From Actinomycetota bacterium (GTDB taxonomy: Bacteria > Actinomycetota > Geothermincolia > Geothermincolales > RBG-13-55-18), in assembly GCA_028697145.1 (NCBI GenBank), contig JAQVFR010000012.1:1-64000 (forward strand): a stretch of 64,000 nt of DNA, given 5' to 3'. Shown here one piece after another: positions 43,994 through 51,685 of the stretch. The notes beneath the pieces were generated by a model. That model was not told where the DNA came from. It was given only the letters and a program-made list of their open reading frames with translations, and did no database searches. The stretch's first letter is position 1. Each line of letters opens with the position of its first letter. The translations under genes and the position numbers were made by a program.

Positions 43994-44022
43994 ATTATCG
44001 TTCCCACCTGCGCCATTGTCAA
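43994..44022 (-). promoter_or_regulatory. Promoter of trpL-trpB
   Basis: On the minus strand a perfect TTGACA (44017-44022) is followed after exactly 17 bases by GATAAT (43994-43999). The -35 overlaps the last codons of the endonuclease V gene. Transcription would begin near 43987, about 30 bases before the leader ORF. Confidence 0.82.
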
Positions 44023-44735
44023 GACGGGGACGGGGCGCCGGGTATGCGGCCGGCCCTCGCCTCCCGCTTCAGGGCATCGGCGGCCGCGTGTGCCTTCCTC
44101 TGGGGCTCAGGCAGCCTGTAGCCCCGCAGGCAGTCTAGCACCAGGCGCAGCGAGGTGGGCAGGTCCACCAGGTGACCCACGGACACGTAGAGGGGCTTGA
44201 CCGCGCGGCGGGTACGCAGCACCGCCCCCACCGTCCGGCCCTCGTAGACCAGGGGCTCCCAGTCCCCGACCTCCGGGCCCGGCTCCGCCGCCTCGCCCAC
44301 CAGCCGGGACTTGGCGCAACCTATGGCGGGTATGCCGGTGAGCACGCCCAGATGCGAGGCCAGTCCGAAGAAGCGGGGGTGCGCCAGCCCCTGCCCGTCC
44401 GCGAAGATGAGGTCGGGGGTCCTCTCCAGGGATTCCAGGGCGGGCAGCAGGGCGGGGAGTTCCCGGAAAGAGAGCAGGCCGGGCACGTAAGGAAAGGGGA
44501 CCCGCAGCGCGGAGGTGCGCACCTCCAGCACCTCCATGCCGGGATAGCCCATGAGCACAACGGCTCCCAGGGCCAGTCTGCTCTCGCGCAGGTAGGAGAT
44601 GTCGGTCCCGGCCACGGTCTTCACCTGCGACGGGTCCAGGGCCGGCTCCTCGCGCACCTCGCGGCGCAGTTCCTCCTGGAGCGCCCTGGCCTCGGCCACG
44701 CTCACGTCCAGGGGATGGCGTAAAGGTATGCGCAT
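44019..44735 (-). CDS. nfi: Endonuclease V
   Basis: 238 residues. Endonuclease V cuts DNA (or RNA) one base 3' of deaminated adenine (inosine). Family motifs are AGTDISYL (first metal Asp), the PYVPGLLSFRE wedge segment (PYIPG type), DGQGLAHPRFFGLASHLGV (second Asp) and GCAKSRLVG. Length is typical. The stop lies on the trpB promoter, so the two genes are close but separately started. The start at 44735 is 13 bases after the ComFB-like gene, so the two are probably one transcript. Confidence 0.92.
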   Translation of the reverse strand: MRIPLRHPLDVSVAEARALQEELRREVREEPALDPSQVKTVAGTDISYLRESRLALGAVVLMGYPGMEVLEVRTSALRVPFPYVPGLLSFRELPALLPALESLERTPDLIFADGQGLAHPRFFGLASHLGVLTGIPAIGCAKSRLVGEAAEPGPEVGDWEPLVYEGRTVGAVLRTRRAVKPLYVSVGHLVDLPTSLRLVLDCLRGYRLPEPQRKAHAAADALKREARAGRIPGAPSPS

Positions 44736-44748
44736 CGCGATTCGGGGC

Positions 44749-45024
44749 TCAGCACCCCTCTTCGTGGCGGGGGTTCTTGCGGATGACCTTCAGTGCGTTG
44801 GTAACCGCGACGGTGATATCCGCCTTGAACTGACTCTCCAATTCGTTGACCTTGGTATAGACATACCCCATGTCGGTCACCACGTATTTGGGCGGGAGGT
44901 GGTTGAGGGCAAGCGCCTTGACGTCCATTTTGCACCTTTCGCACCTGCAGATATCGTCGCGGTCGGCGAGGATCTCCTCCAGGGTCCTGTCCACCGCCTC
45001 CTCCATGTAATTGGTCAGAAGCAC
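44749..45024 (-). CDS. ComFB-family protein
   Basis: 91 residues resembling late competence protein ComFB: N-terminal NYMEEAVDRTLEEIL, the cysteine pair region ICRCERCKMDVKALALNHLPPKYVVTD (landmarks CRCERC and LNHLPPKY), and a helical end. ComFB-like proteins bind cyclic di-nucleotides in some cyanobacteria, but in most bacteria the role is open. The cysteines could bind zinc. ATG 45024 has AAGGAGG just upstream (minus strand). It precedes endonuclease V on the same strand. Confidence 0.82.
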   Translation of the reverse strand: MLLTNYMEEAVDRTLEEILADRDDICRCERCKMDVKALALNHLPPKYVVTDMGYVYTKVNELESQFKADITVAVTNALKVIRKNPRHEEGC

Positions 45025-45114
45025 GGGGCACCTCCTTGTTGCGGTCGCGCAACCTCATTCTATCCTATTATGAACTCCTATCCATAGTGCGGCGTGCGGC
45101 CCCCGCTCACTCCA

Positions 45115-45144
45115 TTAGCATGTGGGGCGCCCGGATGCTATAAT
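45115..45144 (+). promoter_or_regulatory. Promoter of the rpsF operon
   Basis: A perfect TATAAT at 45139-45144 is preceded, 18 bases upstream, by TTAGCA. It lies 70 bases before the rpsF start and is the only good candidate in this divergent gap. Confidence 0.55.
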
Positions 45145-45214
45145 CTCTTCTTGTGCTCGACGCTGCTCCTGCTCCCGGCAAGGACCGGGGGCCGCTAGAC
45201 CAGAGGAGGTGAAG

Positions 45215-45508
45215 ATGCGCGAATACGAGCTCATGTACATCGCAAGGCCCAACCTGGAACCCGAGCAGTACGAGGCCCTGCAGGAGAGGGTCACCACGCT
45301 GATCGCCCGCGGCGGCGGCGAGACCACCGGCGTGGACGTGTGGGGGAAAAGGAGGCTGGGCTACCCTATCAAGCACGAGACGGACGGCCATTACGTCGTG
45401 CTCACGTTCAAGGGCGGCGAGGAACTCGTGAGGGAGCTGGACCGTGTCCTCTCCATCACCGACGAGTTCATACGCTTCAAGACTTTCCGGATCGACCACC
45501 GGAAGTGA
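45215..45508 (+). CDS. rpsF: 30S ribosomal protein S6
   Basis: 97 residues, the normal length. Starts MREYELMYIARPNLEPEQ and includes WGKRRLGYPIKHETDGHY, both typical for S6, which binds S18 on the platform of the small subunit. The start ATG 45215 has GAGGAGGTGA upstream; the longer ORF start is spurious. First gene of the rpsF-ssb-rpsR-rplI-dnaB cluster conserved across Actinobacteria. Confidence 0.97.
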   Translation: MREYELMYIARPNLEPEQYEALQERVTTLIARGGGETTGVDVWGKRRLGYPIKHETDGHYVVLTFKGGEELVRELDRVLSITDEFIRFKTFRIDHRK

Positions 45509-45600
45509 ACGGCGCGCTCCCCGACCGCGCACGCCACGAGTGTCATTGCCTTTCGGTACACTAAAGGGCGTAGTCGGACGGAGCGATAGAGGAGGATATC

Positions 45601-46029
45601 ATGGCTGGCTTGAACAACGTGGTGTTGATCGGGAACCTGACGCGGGATCCCGAACTCAGGTACACCCCGAGCGGGTTGCCGGTCGCGACGCTGCGCCTCG
45701 CCGTGAACCGCAACTTCACCAACCAGCAGGGAGAGATCGAGACCGATTTCTTCAACGTCGTCGTCTGGCGCAACCAGGCGGAGAAGTGCGCCGAGTACCT
45801 CAGCAAGGGGCGCCAGGTCGCCGTGACCGGCAGGCTGCAGAGCCGGAGCTGGGAGGGGAACGACGGCCAGAAGAGGTCCGCTGTTGAGGTCGTTGCCGAC
45901 CGCGTCGTCTTCCTGGGGCGCCGCGACCGGCAGGACGGCGGCATGGGCGACATGGTCGAAGTGGACCTCACGGACGGAGACCTCTCCACCGACCTGGAGG
46001 CCCGCGTGGAGGACGAGGTGGTCTTCTAG
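45601..46029 (+). CDS. ssb: Single-stranded DNA-binding protein
   Basis: 142 residues. The OB-fold begins NNVVLIGNLTRDPELRYTPSG and includes FFNVVVWRNQAEKCAEYLSKGRQV, as in SSB. The C-terminal tail is acidic and ends VEDEVVF, which keeps the terminal Phe after acidic residues but lacks the usual DDIPF, so docking of SSB partners may differ. The Gly-rich linker normally found before the tail is nearly absent. Placed between rpsF and rpsR as in other bacteria. Confidence 0.95.
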   Translation: MAGLNNVVLIGNLTRDPELRYTPSGLPVATLRLAVNRNFTNQQGEIETDFFNVVVWRNQAEKCAEYLSKGRQVAVTGRLQSRSWEGNDGQKRSAVEVVADRVVFLGRRDRQDGGMGDMVEVDLTDGDLSTDLEARVEDEVVF

Positions 46030-46078
46030 GGAAAGGCGTGACGGCAAAAGGAGAACGTGATCTGCAACTGGAGGAAAG

Positions 46079-46369
46079 ATGAGTCCGAACCACGGTAGAA
46101 AACCCGGAGGCAGGGAGAAGAGGTCCCGGGAGGGTTACGCCCGCAAGCCGCGCAAGAAAGTCTGCTATTTCTGCTCGGAGAAGATGGACCATATCGACTA
46201 CAAGGACGTCTCCCTGCTCAAGAAGTACGTCTCGGAGAAGGGGAAGATCCGCCCGCGCCGCGTGACCGGCAACTGCTCCCAGCACCAGGCCAGGCTGGCC
46301 ATGGCCGTCAAGAGCGCGCGGGAGATGGCCCTTCTCCCCTATACCTCGCGCCAGGGGGAGGTCAAGTAG
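46079..46369 (+). CDS. rpsR: 30S ribosomal protein S18 (zinc-type)
   Basis: 96 residues. The basic N-terminal extension ([19 protein letters not shown]) is followed by the zinc-type core with KKVCYFC and GNCSQHQ, so this is the Cys-containing form. The middle [22 protein letters not shown] is diagnostic of S18. RBS GGAGGAAAG directly before ATG 46079. A second, zinc-free copy, if present, would lie outside this window. Confidence 0.96.
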   Translation: MSPNHGRKPGGREKRSREGYARKPRKKVCYFCSEKMDHIDYKDVSLLKKYVSEKGKIRPRRVTGNCSQHQARLAMAVKSAREMALLPYTSRQGEVK

Positions 46370-46454
46370 GGGCGCCGCGAAAACGGCCTGGCGGCGGGCC
46401 CGCGTTTTGTTATACTGATTAAGGTTCGATGCCCCGAATGACAAGGAGTTCGTT

Positions 46455-46901
46455 TTGAAGGTTATCCTGGTAGCGGACGTGGAGGGCCTGGGATACCGCG
46501 GCGACATGGTCGAGGTGAAGGACGGCTACGCCAACAACATGCTCATCCCCAGGGGCCTCGCCGTGCGTTCGACCAAAGGCAAGGCAAAGGAGGCGAACCA
46601 GCTCGCCAGGGAGAAGATGGCAAAAGCCGACCGCGAGCTGAAGCGGGCGGAGGATACCGCCCAGGCCATAACCGGACACACCTTCGAGGTGCCCGCCAAG
46701 GCCGGGGAAGAGGGCAAGCTCTTCGGGACCATCACCTCCAAGGACATAGCCGCCCTGATCGAGAAGGAGCTGCGCGTCGAGGTGGACCGCAAGAAGATCC
46801 ACCTGGACGAGCACATAAAGACGGTGGGATTTCACGAGGCGCGCATAAAACTGCACCCCCAGGTCGAGGCCATCGTCCACCTCAAGGTAGTACCGGAATA
46901 G
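46455..46901 (+). CDS. rplI: 50S ribosomal protein L9
   Basis: 148 residues, standard length. N-terminal domain MKVILVADVEGLGYRGDMVEVKDGYANNML (typical, with the RG and KDGYA loops), long connecting helix, and C-terminal RNA-binding domain with GKLFGTITSKDIA. Start is TTG 46455 with AAGGAG upstream. Co-transcribed with rpsR and dnaB. Confidence 0.97.
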   Translation: MKVILVADVEGLGYRGDMVEVKDGYANNMLIPRGLAVRSTKGKAKEANQLAREKMAKADRELKRAEDTAQAITGHTFEVPAKAGEEGKLFGTITSKDIAALIEKELRVEVDRKKIHLDEHIKTVGFHEARIKLHPQVEAIVHLKVVPE

Positions 46902-46949
46902 AAGGTTTGAGATGCCGGGGCGCCTCGGTGCTCCGGTTTACGAAGGGCA

Positions 46950-48311
46950 ATGGGGATGAGTACCGTAATCCAGGCTTTTGACCGCCACGACCACCTGCCG
47001 CCGCACAGCCTGGAAGCCGAGGAGTCGGTGCTGGGCTCGATGCTCCTCTCGCAGGAGGCCATCGCGGAAGTCTCCGAGGTCCTCACCGCGCAGGACTTCT
47101 ACAAGGAAACGCACGGCATCATCTTCGACACCGCCTTCTCCCTCTATGCCTCGGGCGAGCCCGTGGACCCTGTTACGGTGGGCGAGTCCCTGCGCGCACA
47201 GGGGAACCTGGAGAAGGTGGGAGACCGCTCCTACATCCTCAATCTCATGTCCTCGGTCCCCACCCCGGCCAACGCCCGCTATTACGCCGAGGTCGTCGCC
47301 CGCCTCGCCACCTACCGCCGCCTCATCGCCGCCGCCTCCAAGGTCGCCGCAGTCGGCTACCGCGCCCCCGAGGAACTCGCGGAAGCCCTCGACGAGGCTG
47401 AAGACGCCGTTTTCAAGGTGGGCCAGCGCAAGCGGCGGGAGAGCATCAAGCCCATACAGGAACTCATGGAGAGGACCTTCGAGGACCTGGAGAAGATCGC
47501 CGACGGGACGATGGATACCGGCATCAAGTCCGGGTTCACCGACATGGACAGGCTCACCATGGGCTTCCAGCCCTCGGACCTCATCATCATCGCCGCCCGG
47601 CCCTCCATGGGCAAGACCTCCCTGGCGCTGAACATCGCCGACCACGTGGCGGTGGAGGAGAGGGTACCGTTGGCCATCTTCAGCCTGGAGATGAGCGCTT
47701 CGGAGCTGACCAAGAGGATGCTGTGCTCGCGCGCCCGGGTGAACAGCCAGCGGCTCAAGTCCAGCTTCAAGGAAGACGACACCTGGCAGCGGCTCTCCGA
47801 GGCGGCGGGCGATCTCACCTCAGCATCCATCTTCATCGACGATAACGCCGACATCGGCATCATGGAGCTGCGCTCCAAGATCAGGCGCCTCGCCGCCCAG
47901 CACGATATCGGCCTGGTGATCGTGGACTACATACAGCTAATGGCCTCGGACCGCCGCCTGGAGAACCGCGTGCAGGAGATCGCCTCCATATCCCGCGGGC
48001 TCAAGATCATCGGGCGCGACTTCAACATCCCCGTAATCGCCGTCTCACAGCTCTCGCGCGAGCCGGAGAAGCACAACCGCGCCCCCATCCTCTCCGACCT
48101 GCGAGAGTCGGGAGCCATCGAGCAGGACGCCGACCTCATCTTCTTCATCCACCGCGAAGAAGGGCGGGACTTGGACGACACCGAGGCCAGGGCCAGGGTC
48201 AGGGTAAATCTCGCCAAGCATCGCAACGGCCCCACGGATTCATTTGAATTGACGTTCAACGCCCAGCACGCGCGCTTCCTCAATTTCAGCCGCAGGGAGC
48301 CGGGAAGCTAG
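46950..48311 (+). CDS. dnaB: Replicative DNA helicase DnaB
   Basis: 453 residues. N-terminal domain starts PPHSLEAEESVLGSMLLSQEAI; the RecA-type motor has Walker A ARPSMGKTSLAL, the FSLEMSASEL segment, Walker B LVIVDYIQLM, and the C-terminal SQLSREPEKHNRAP and DLRESGAIEQDADL. It unwinds DNA ahead of the fork as a hexamer. No intein is present. The stop codon overlaps the stop of the convergent Fe-S gene within the same CTAG. Confidence 0.97.
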   Translation: MGMSTVIQAFDRHDHLPPHSLEAEESVLGSMLLSQEAIAEVSEVLTAQDFYKETHGIIFDTAFSLYASGEPVDPVTVGESLRAQGNLEKVGDRSYILNLMSSVPTPANARYYAEVVARLATYRRLIAAASKVAAVGYRAPEELAEALDEAEDAVFKVGQRKRRESIKPIQELMERTFEDLEKIADGTMDTGIKSGFTDMDRLTMGFQPSDLIIIAARPSMGKTSLALNIADHVAVEERVPLAIFSLEMSASELTKRMLCSRARVNSQRLKSSFKEDDTWQRLSEAAGDLTSASIFIDDNADIGIMELRSKIRRLAAQHDIGLVIVDYIQLMASDRRLENRVQEIASISRGLKIIGRDFNIPVIAVSQLSREPEKHNRAPILSDLRESGAIEQDADLIFFIHREEGRDLDDTEARARVRVNLAKHRNGPTDSFELTFNAQHARFLNFSRREPGS

Positions 48312-49210
48312 CCCAGTATCTTCTTCGCCAGGTCCATGTCCAGGGGCATAAAGCCCTCGGCGCTATCCTCGTACGCCAGGCTCAGGGCGCCGTTCTCGCA
48401 CCTCTCCACGCAGAGCTCGCAGCCGTAGCATCTCTCGGGATGATAGGTGCGCTCACCGCCCGCGACCTCGATGGCGCCGAAGTGGCAGGCCTCGGCGCAG
48501 GCCCCGCAGAGCCTGCACTTCTCCATGTCGCGCTCGACCTTGTAGCCGGAGGGAGAGTACATACGGATGTCCTGCGCGCCCCTGATCCGCTGCGCCAGGG
48601 CGGTGGCCTTCATGGAGACGCAACACCTGGGGCAGCAGTTGCAGAGCACGCCCATGCCGCCGCCGGTGGCCACCTTGAAAAAGGCCTGGTTGATGTGGCC
48701 GGTCCTGCGGTGCTCGTCGATGATCTCGAGGGCCTCCTCCCTGGTGATGCGGCGCACGTTGTATTTCCCGCAGTGCTCCATCCAGAAATCGACCACCGGC
48801 CTTCCCACCGCGATGCATGAGGCAATGGGCCGGCAGGGGTCCTTCGTCTCCAGTTTGCACGGACAGTCCATCACCGCGAGATGGGCGGGCTCGCGCAACA
48901 CTATCTTGTTGGCATGCTCGTAGGGGACTATCCTCTGGGTGGTGTCCGGGCCCAGCATCACCGTCTCGTCCAGGTCCAGGATCTTGACGACGTCGCCCCT
49001 GGACAGCACCTTGGCGTGGTAGCGGTCGAAGATGAACTTGGGAATGTATTTAGCGGCCTCCACGCGCTTGAAGAGCGCCACCATGGCCTTGGTGGCAAAC
49101 AGCGCCGCTTTCACGTAGACATCGTAGAAGACGAAGTAAAGGTAGTTGTGTATGGCGCGGTCCACCCGCCAGCCGTGCAGCCTGAAGACCTTTTTCGTGG
49201 ATTCCTTCAT
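48308..49210 (-). CDS. 4Fe-4S ferredoxin-domain protein
   Basis: 300 residues. N-terminal 120 residues are basic and hydrophobic, followed by a Cys-rich region (AVMDCPCKLETKDPCRPIASC, then GGMGVLCNCCPRCC) and two ferredoxin clusters at the C-terminus (CRLCGACAEAC and CYGCELCVERCENG). This layout parallels the protein at 14197, so the two are paralogues of one family. The role is probably electron transfer; partner unknown. Promoter presumably in the divergent gap with the TetR gene. Confidence 0.85.
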   Translation of the reverse strand: MKESTKKVFRLHGWRVDRAIHNYLYFVFYDVYVKAALFATKAMVALFKRVEAAKYIPKFIFDRYHAKVLSRGDVVKILDLDETVMLGPDTTQRIVPYEHANKIVLREPAHLAVMDCPCKLETKDPCRPIASCIAVGRPVVDFWMEHCGKYNVRRITREEALEIIDEHRRTGHINQAFFKVATGGGMGVLCNCCPRCCVSMKATALAQRIRGAQDIRMYSPSGYKVERDMEKCRLCGACAEACHFGAIEVAGGERTYHPERCYGCELCVERCENGALSLAYEDSAEGFMPLDMDLAKKILG

Positions 49211-49229
49211 GCCACTCCCCCATTCTTTC

Positions 49230-49258
49230 TTGACTTGACGGTCGCAAAGTTATTATAT
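49230..49258 (+). promoter_or_regulatory. Promoter candidate for the TetR gene
   Basis: TTGACT (49230-49235) and TTATAT (49253-49258) are 17 bases apart, about 95 bases before the TetR start. No palindrome like that at 50102 was seen here. Confidence 0.5.
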
Positions 49259-49352
49259 GACTGTGTCCAGTTTCTGAACGCAGTCGGAACGAGGATGATT
49301 CTAACAGGGGCAGTCGGGGCTGTCACCGGGCAACGCTGAGGAGCTTTGGAAA

Positions 49353-50039
49353 ATGTCCACACTTGCCAGGAGGGAACGCGAGAAACGGCAGCGCAGGAAC
49401 GAAATCCTGGAGGCGGCCGAGGCGGTCTTCTCTGAAAAGGGCTTCAAGGGCACCACCATGCAGGAGATCTCCGAGAGAGTTGAGCTCTCCAAGGGCACTA
49501 TCTATCTCTACTTCAAGAGCAAGGAGGAGCTCTATCTCTCGGTGTGCGTCAAGGGTGTCGCGGAGTTCGGGGAGGACCTGGAGGCCGCGGCGAGGAAGGC
49601 CGGGAGCCTGGAGGAGATCATACGGGCCGTGTACATGGCCTATATAGATCACTCCCTGGAGAAGCCGGCCATATTCCGCGTGCTGCGGGACACCTTCATC
49701 GAGCAGGTGAGGCAGAACCTCTCCCCCGCCACCATCGAGGAGATCAGCGGCATCATCCGCAGCTGGCTCGAGCTGGAGAGCGGCCTCATCGAAGAGGGGA
49801 TAGCGCGCGGCGTGTTCAGGCGGGACCTCGATCCATACGGCTTCAGCCTCACGGCCTGGAGGATGTCGACGGCCCTGATCGAGCTGGCCCTGCTCAAGGA
49901 GCCCGGCGTCGCGGAGCGCGGCGACCTCGACCGCTACTTCGAGCAGTCGATCGAGCTGCTGATCAGGGGCGCCAGGGCGGACACGAAACCCGCCGCGGGC
50001 GGGCGCCAGGGTAAGCGGTCGACCTCCTCCCGCCCGTGA
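49353..50039 (+). CDS. TetR-family regulator of the CoA-ester cluster
   Basis: 228 residues. The DNA-binding domain is clear (ILEAAEAVFSEKGFKGTTMQ, then SERVELSKGTIYLYFKSKEELYL), followed by a helical ligand domain and a basic Pro/Arg tail. It precedes the acyl-CoA dehydrogenase genes on the same strand, with a palindrome inside the promoter between them, so it likely represses that operon and is released by an acyl-CoA. Start ATG 49353. Confidence 0.9.
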   Translation: MSTLARREREKRQRRNEILEAAEAVFSEKGFKGTTMQEISERVELSKGTIYLYFKSKEELYLSVCVKGVAEFGEDLEAAARKAGSLEEIIRAVYMAYIDHSLEKPAIFRVLRDTFIEQVRQNLSPATIEEISGIIRSWLELESGLIEEGIARGVFRRDLDPYGFSLTAWRMSTALIELALLKEPGVAERGDLDRYFEQSIELLIRGARADTKPAAGGRQGKRSTSSRP

Positions 50040-50091
50040 GCCCTCCACCTGGTTCCGCGGGGAGATTTCATACGCCGCAAGCGCATTTGTA

Positions 50092-50120
50092 TTGACAAGA
50101 AATGACCGTGGTCATAATAT
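50092..50120 (+). promoter_or_regulatory. Promoter of the acyl-CoA dehydrogenase operon
   Basis: A perfect TTGACA (50092-50097), 17-base spacer and TAATAT (50115-50120). It is the best promoter in the region and lies 53 bases past the TetR stop. Confidence 0.75.
50102..50115. promoter_or_regulatory. TetR operator candidate ATGACC-GT-GGTCAT
   Basis: Six-base perfect arms around two bases, entirely within the spacer between the -35 and -10 boxes. Binding here would block RNA polymerase. The TGACC/GGTCA half-site style is common for TetR proteins that control lipid and CoA metabolism in Actinobacteria. Confidence 0.68.
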
Positions 50121-50365
50121 AACCCCAGTCATATCACACATCCGGCATCTCGACGCAGCTATCTCGCGGCAAAACAGTACAACCGTTCGCTTGCGCCTGA
50201 TTTGGCCTGATTCGATTACCGTCTGGGGGGTGCGTCGTTCTTCTGCAAAAAGGTCTCGCGCACCTGGGTGCGCTGTTCTTTCTTCGCTGAGATAGTCTCC
50301 CGCGTCACAACGGATATCTCGGGCGTCCGGCGGTTTCCCGGCAACCAGGTAAAGAGGAGGTAAGG

Positions 50366-51634
50366 ATGAGGACCATCGACGACTTCACGCGCCCGCTGGA
50401 GTACATCTCGCCCATGGACGGCCTGTTGGGCTCCATCTTCCGCGAGTGGGTGGAGAAGGACGTGATGCCCTACCGCCGGCGGTTCGACGAGGATTACATG
50501 GACCACAGCTTGATCCACCCTCCCTTCAAGAAGCTTCTGGGGGAGTACGGCCTGCAGCGCATGATCTTCCCCGAGGACCTGGGGGGATGGGGCATGGGCA
50601 GGTCCAATTTCCTGTGCGTGGCCGCTTATCGCATGTTCGAAGAGATCGCCCGCGCCGACTCCGGCATGGCCATGGCCTTCGGCGTCGTTTACTGGCCCCT
50701 CCTCTTCATCGCCCTGGAGCCGCATGAGAACCGCCGTCTCCTGGAGGAGTTCGCCCCCATGTTCTGTGCCACCGACGAGGCGGTGTTCGGCGCCCTGTGC
50801 ATGACCGAGCCCCAGGGGGGCTCGGACATCGAGAACGTGGAGATCGTCAAGGGCAACACCATCCAGACCACCGCGGTGCGTGACGGGGACGAGTGGGTGA
50901 TCAACGGCCACAAACTATGGCCGACCAATACCGGGGGGCTGGCCAGGCTCATGGCCGTGGTGTGCACCACCAATCCCGGCTCCAACGACCCGCGGGACAT
51001 CGCGGTCATCTACGTCAAGGACGATATGCCCGGCGTGACCCAGGGGCCGGCCTACGAAAAGGCGGGCATGGCCGCGGACAGGAACGGCGACGTATGGTAC
51101 GAGAACGTGCGCGTGCCCCTGTGGTACCGCGCCATCGGCCCCGGAGACGACGCCAAATACTTCGGCGAGGTCATGGCCACGGGCAACATGGGCATCATCG
51201 CATGGATATCCGGGACCATGATGAACATCTACGAGCGGCTGCTGGACTACACGAGCAGGAAGCGCTATCGCGGCAAGCCCCTCAAGGAGGACGACGGCGT
51301 GGCCGGCCTGCTGGCGGACTTCGCAGCCAACATCGAGGCCATCAGGATCGTAGGCTACCAGTGCGCCCGCATGTGCGACCGCCATGACCTCTACGGCCCC
51401 CTGTGGGACCCGGGGCTCGTGGCCAAGATGCGGGCCCAGCGCTACCTGTGCATGGACCGCTTCATGGACGTCACCGGCAAGGTCATGAACCTCATGGACG
51501 CCTGGGGGGCGGACCGCGACTGGGACGTGGAGAAGCACTGGCGGGACGTGAAGATGCTGCAGATGGTGGAGGGCTCGAAGCAGTTGTGCCAGATAGAGGT
51601 GGCGCGCTGGTTCTACGAATGCGAGACACTTTGA
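50366..51634 (+). CDS. Acyl-CoA dehydrogenase, catalytic-type subunit
   Basis: 422 residues. FAD-dependent enzyme that introduces an alpha-beta double bond into an acyl-CoA. Family segments: ALCMTEPQGGSDIENV, VINGHKLWPTN, a central ARM helical domain, and near the end MLQMVEGSKQLCQIEVAR, where the Glu of the VEG triplet occupies the usual catalytic-base position. The terminal segment (LMDAWGADRDWDVEKHWRD, then the VEG motif) is typical. Start ATG 50366 with GAGGAGG upstream. It is followed 51 bases later by a second dehydrogenase; the pair probably forms one heteromeric enzyme. Confidence 0.9.
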   Translation: MRTIDDFTRPLEYISPMDGLLGSIFREWVEKDVMPYRRRFDEDYMDHSLIHPPFKKLLGEYGLQRMIFPEDLGGWGMGRSNFLCVAAYRMFEEIARADSGMAMAFGVVYWPLLFIALEPHENRRLLEEFAPMFCATDEAVFGALCMTEPQGGSDIENVEIVKGNTIQTTAVRDGDEWVINGHKLWPTNTGGLARLMAVVCTTNPGSNDPRDIAVIYVKDDMPGVTQGPAYEKAGMAADRNGDVWYENVRVPLWYRAIGPGDDAKYFGEVMATGNMGIIAWISGTMMNIYERLLDYTSRKRYRGKPLKEDDGVAGLLADFAANIEAIRIVGYQCARMCDRHDLYGPLWDPGLVAKMRAQRYLCMDRFMDVTGKVMNLMDAWGADRDWDVEKHWRDVKMLQMVEGSKQLCQIEVARWFYECETL

Positions 51635-51685
51635 GGCGTTCGTTTTCTTTTTGCCGGATAGAGCGCGATTTTTAGGGGGTTTGAG

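Larger units (their letters stand above)
50040..50365 (+). other. Regulatory spacer ahead of the dehydrogenase operon
   Basis: 326 bases without a gene. It contains a consensus promoter with an internal palindrome (see separate entries) and then a leader of about 240 bases in which I see no clear hairpin, known riboswitch or leader ORF. The dehydrogenase start is preceded by AGAGGAGG. Confidence 0.6.

Noticed and set aside
43785-44018. T-box riboswitch ahead of trpB
   Set aside because: The leader has a terminator but no specifier loop or T-box consensus; the Trp-codon ORF explains regulation better.
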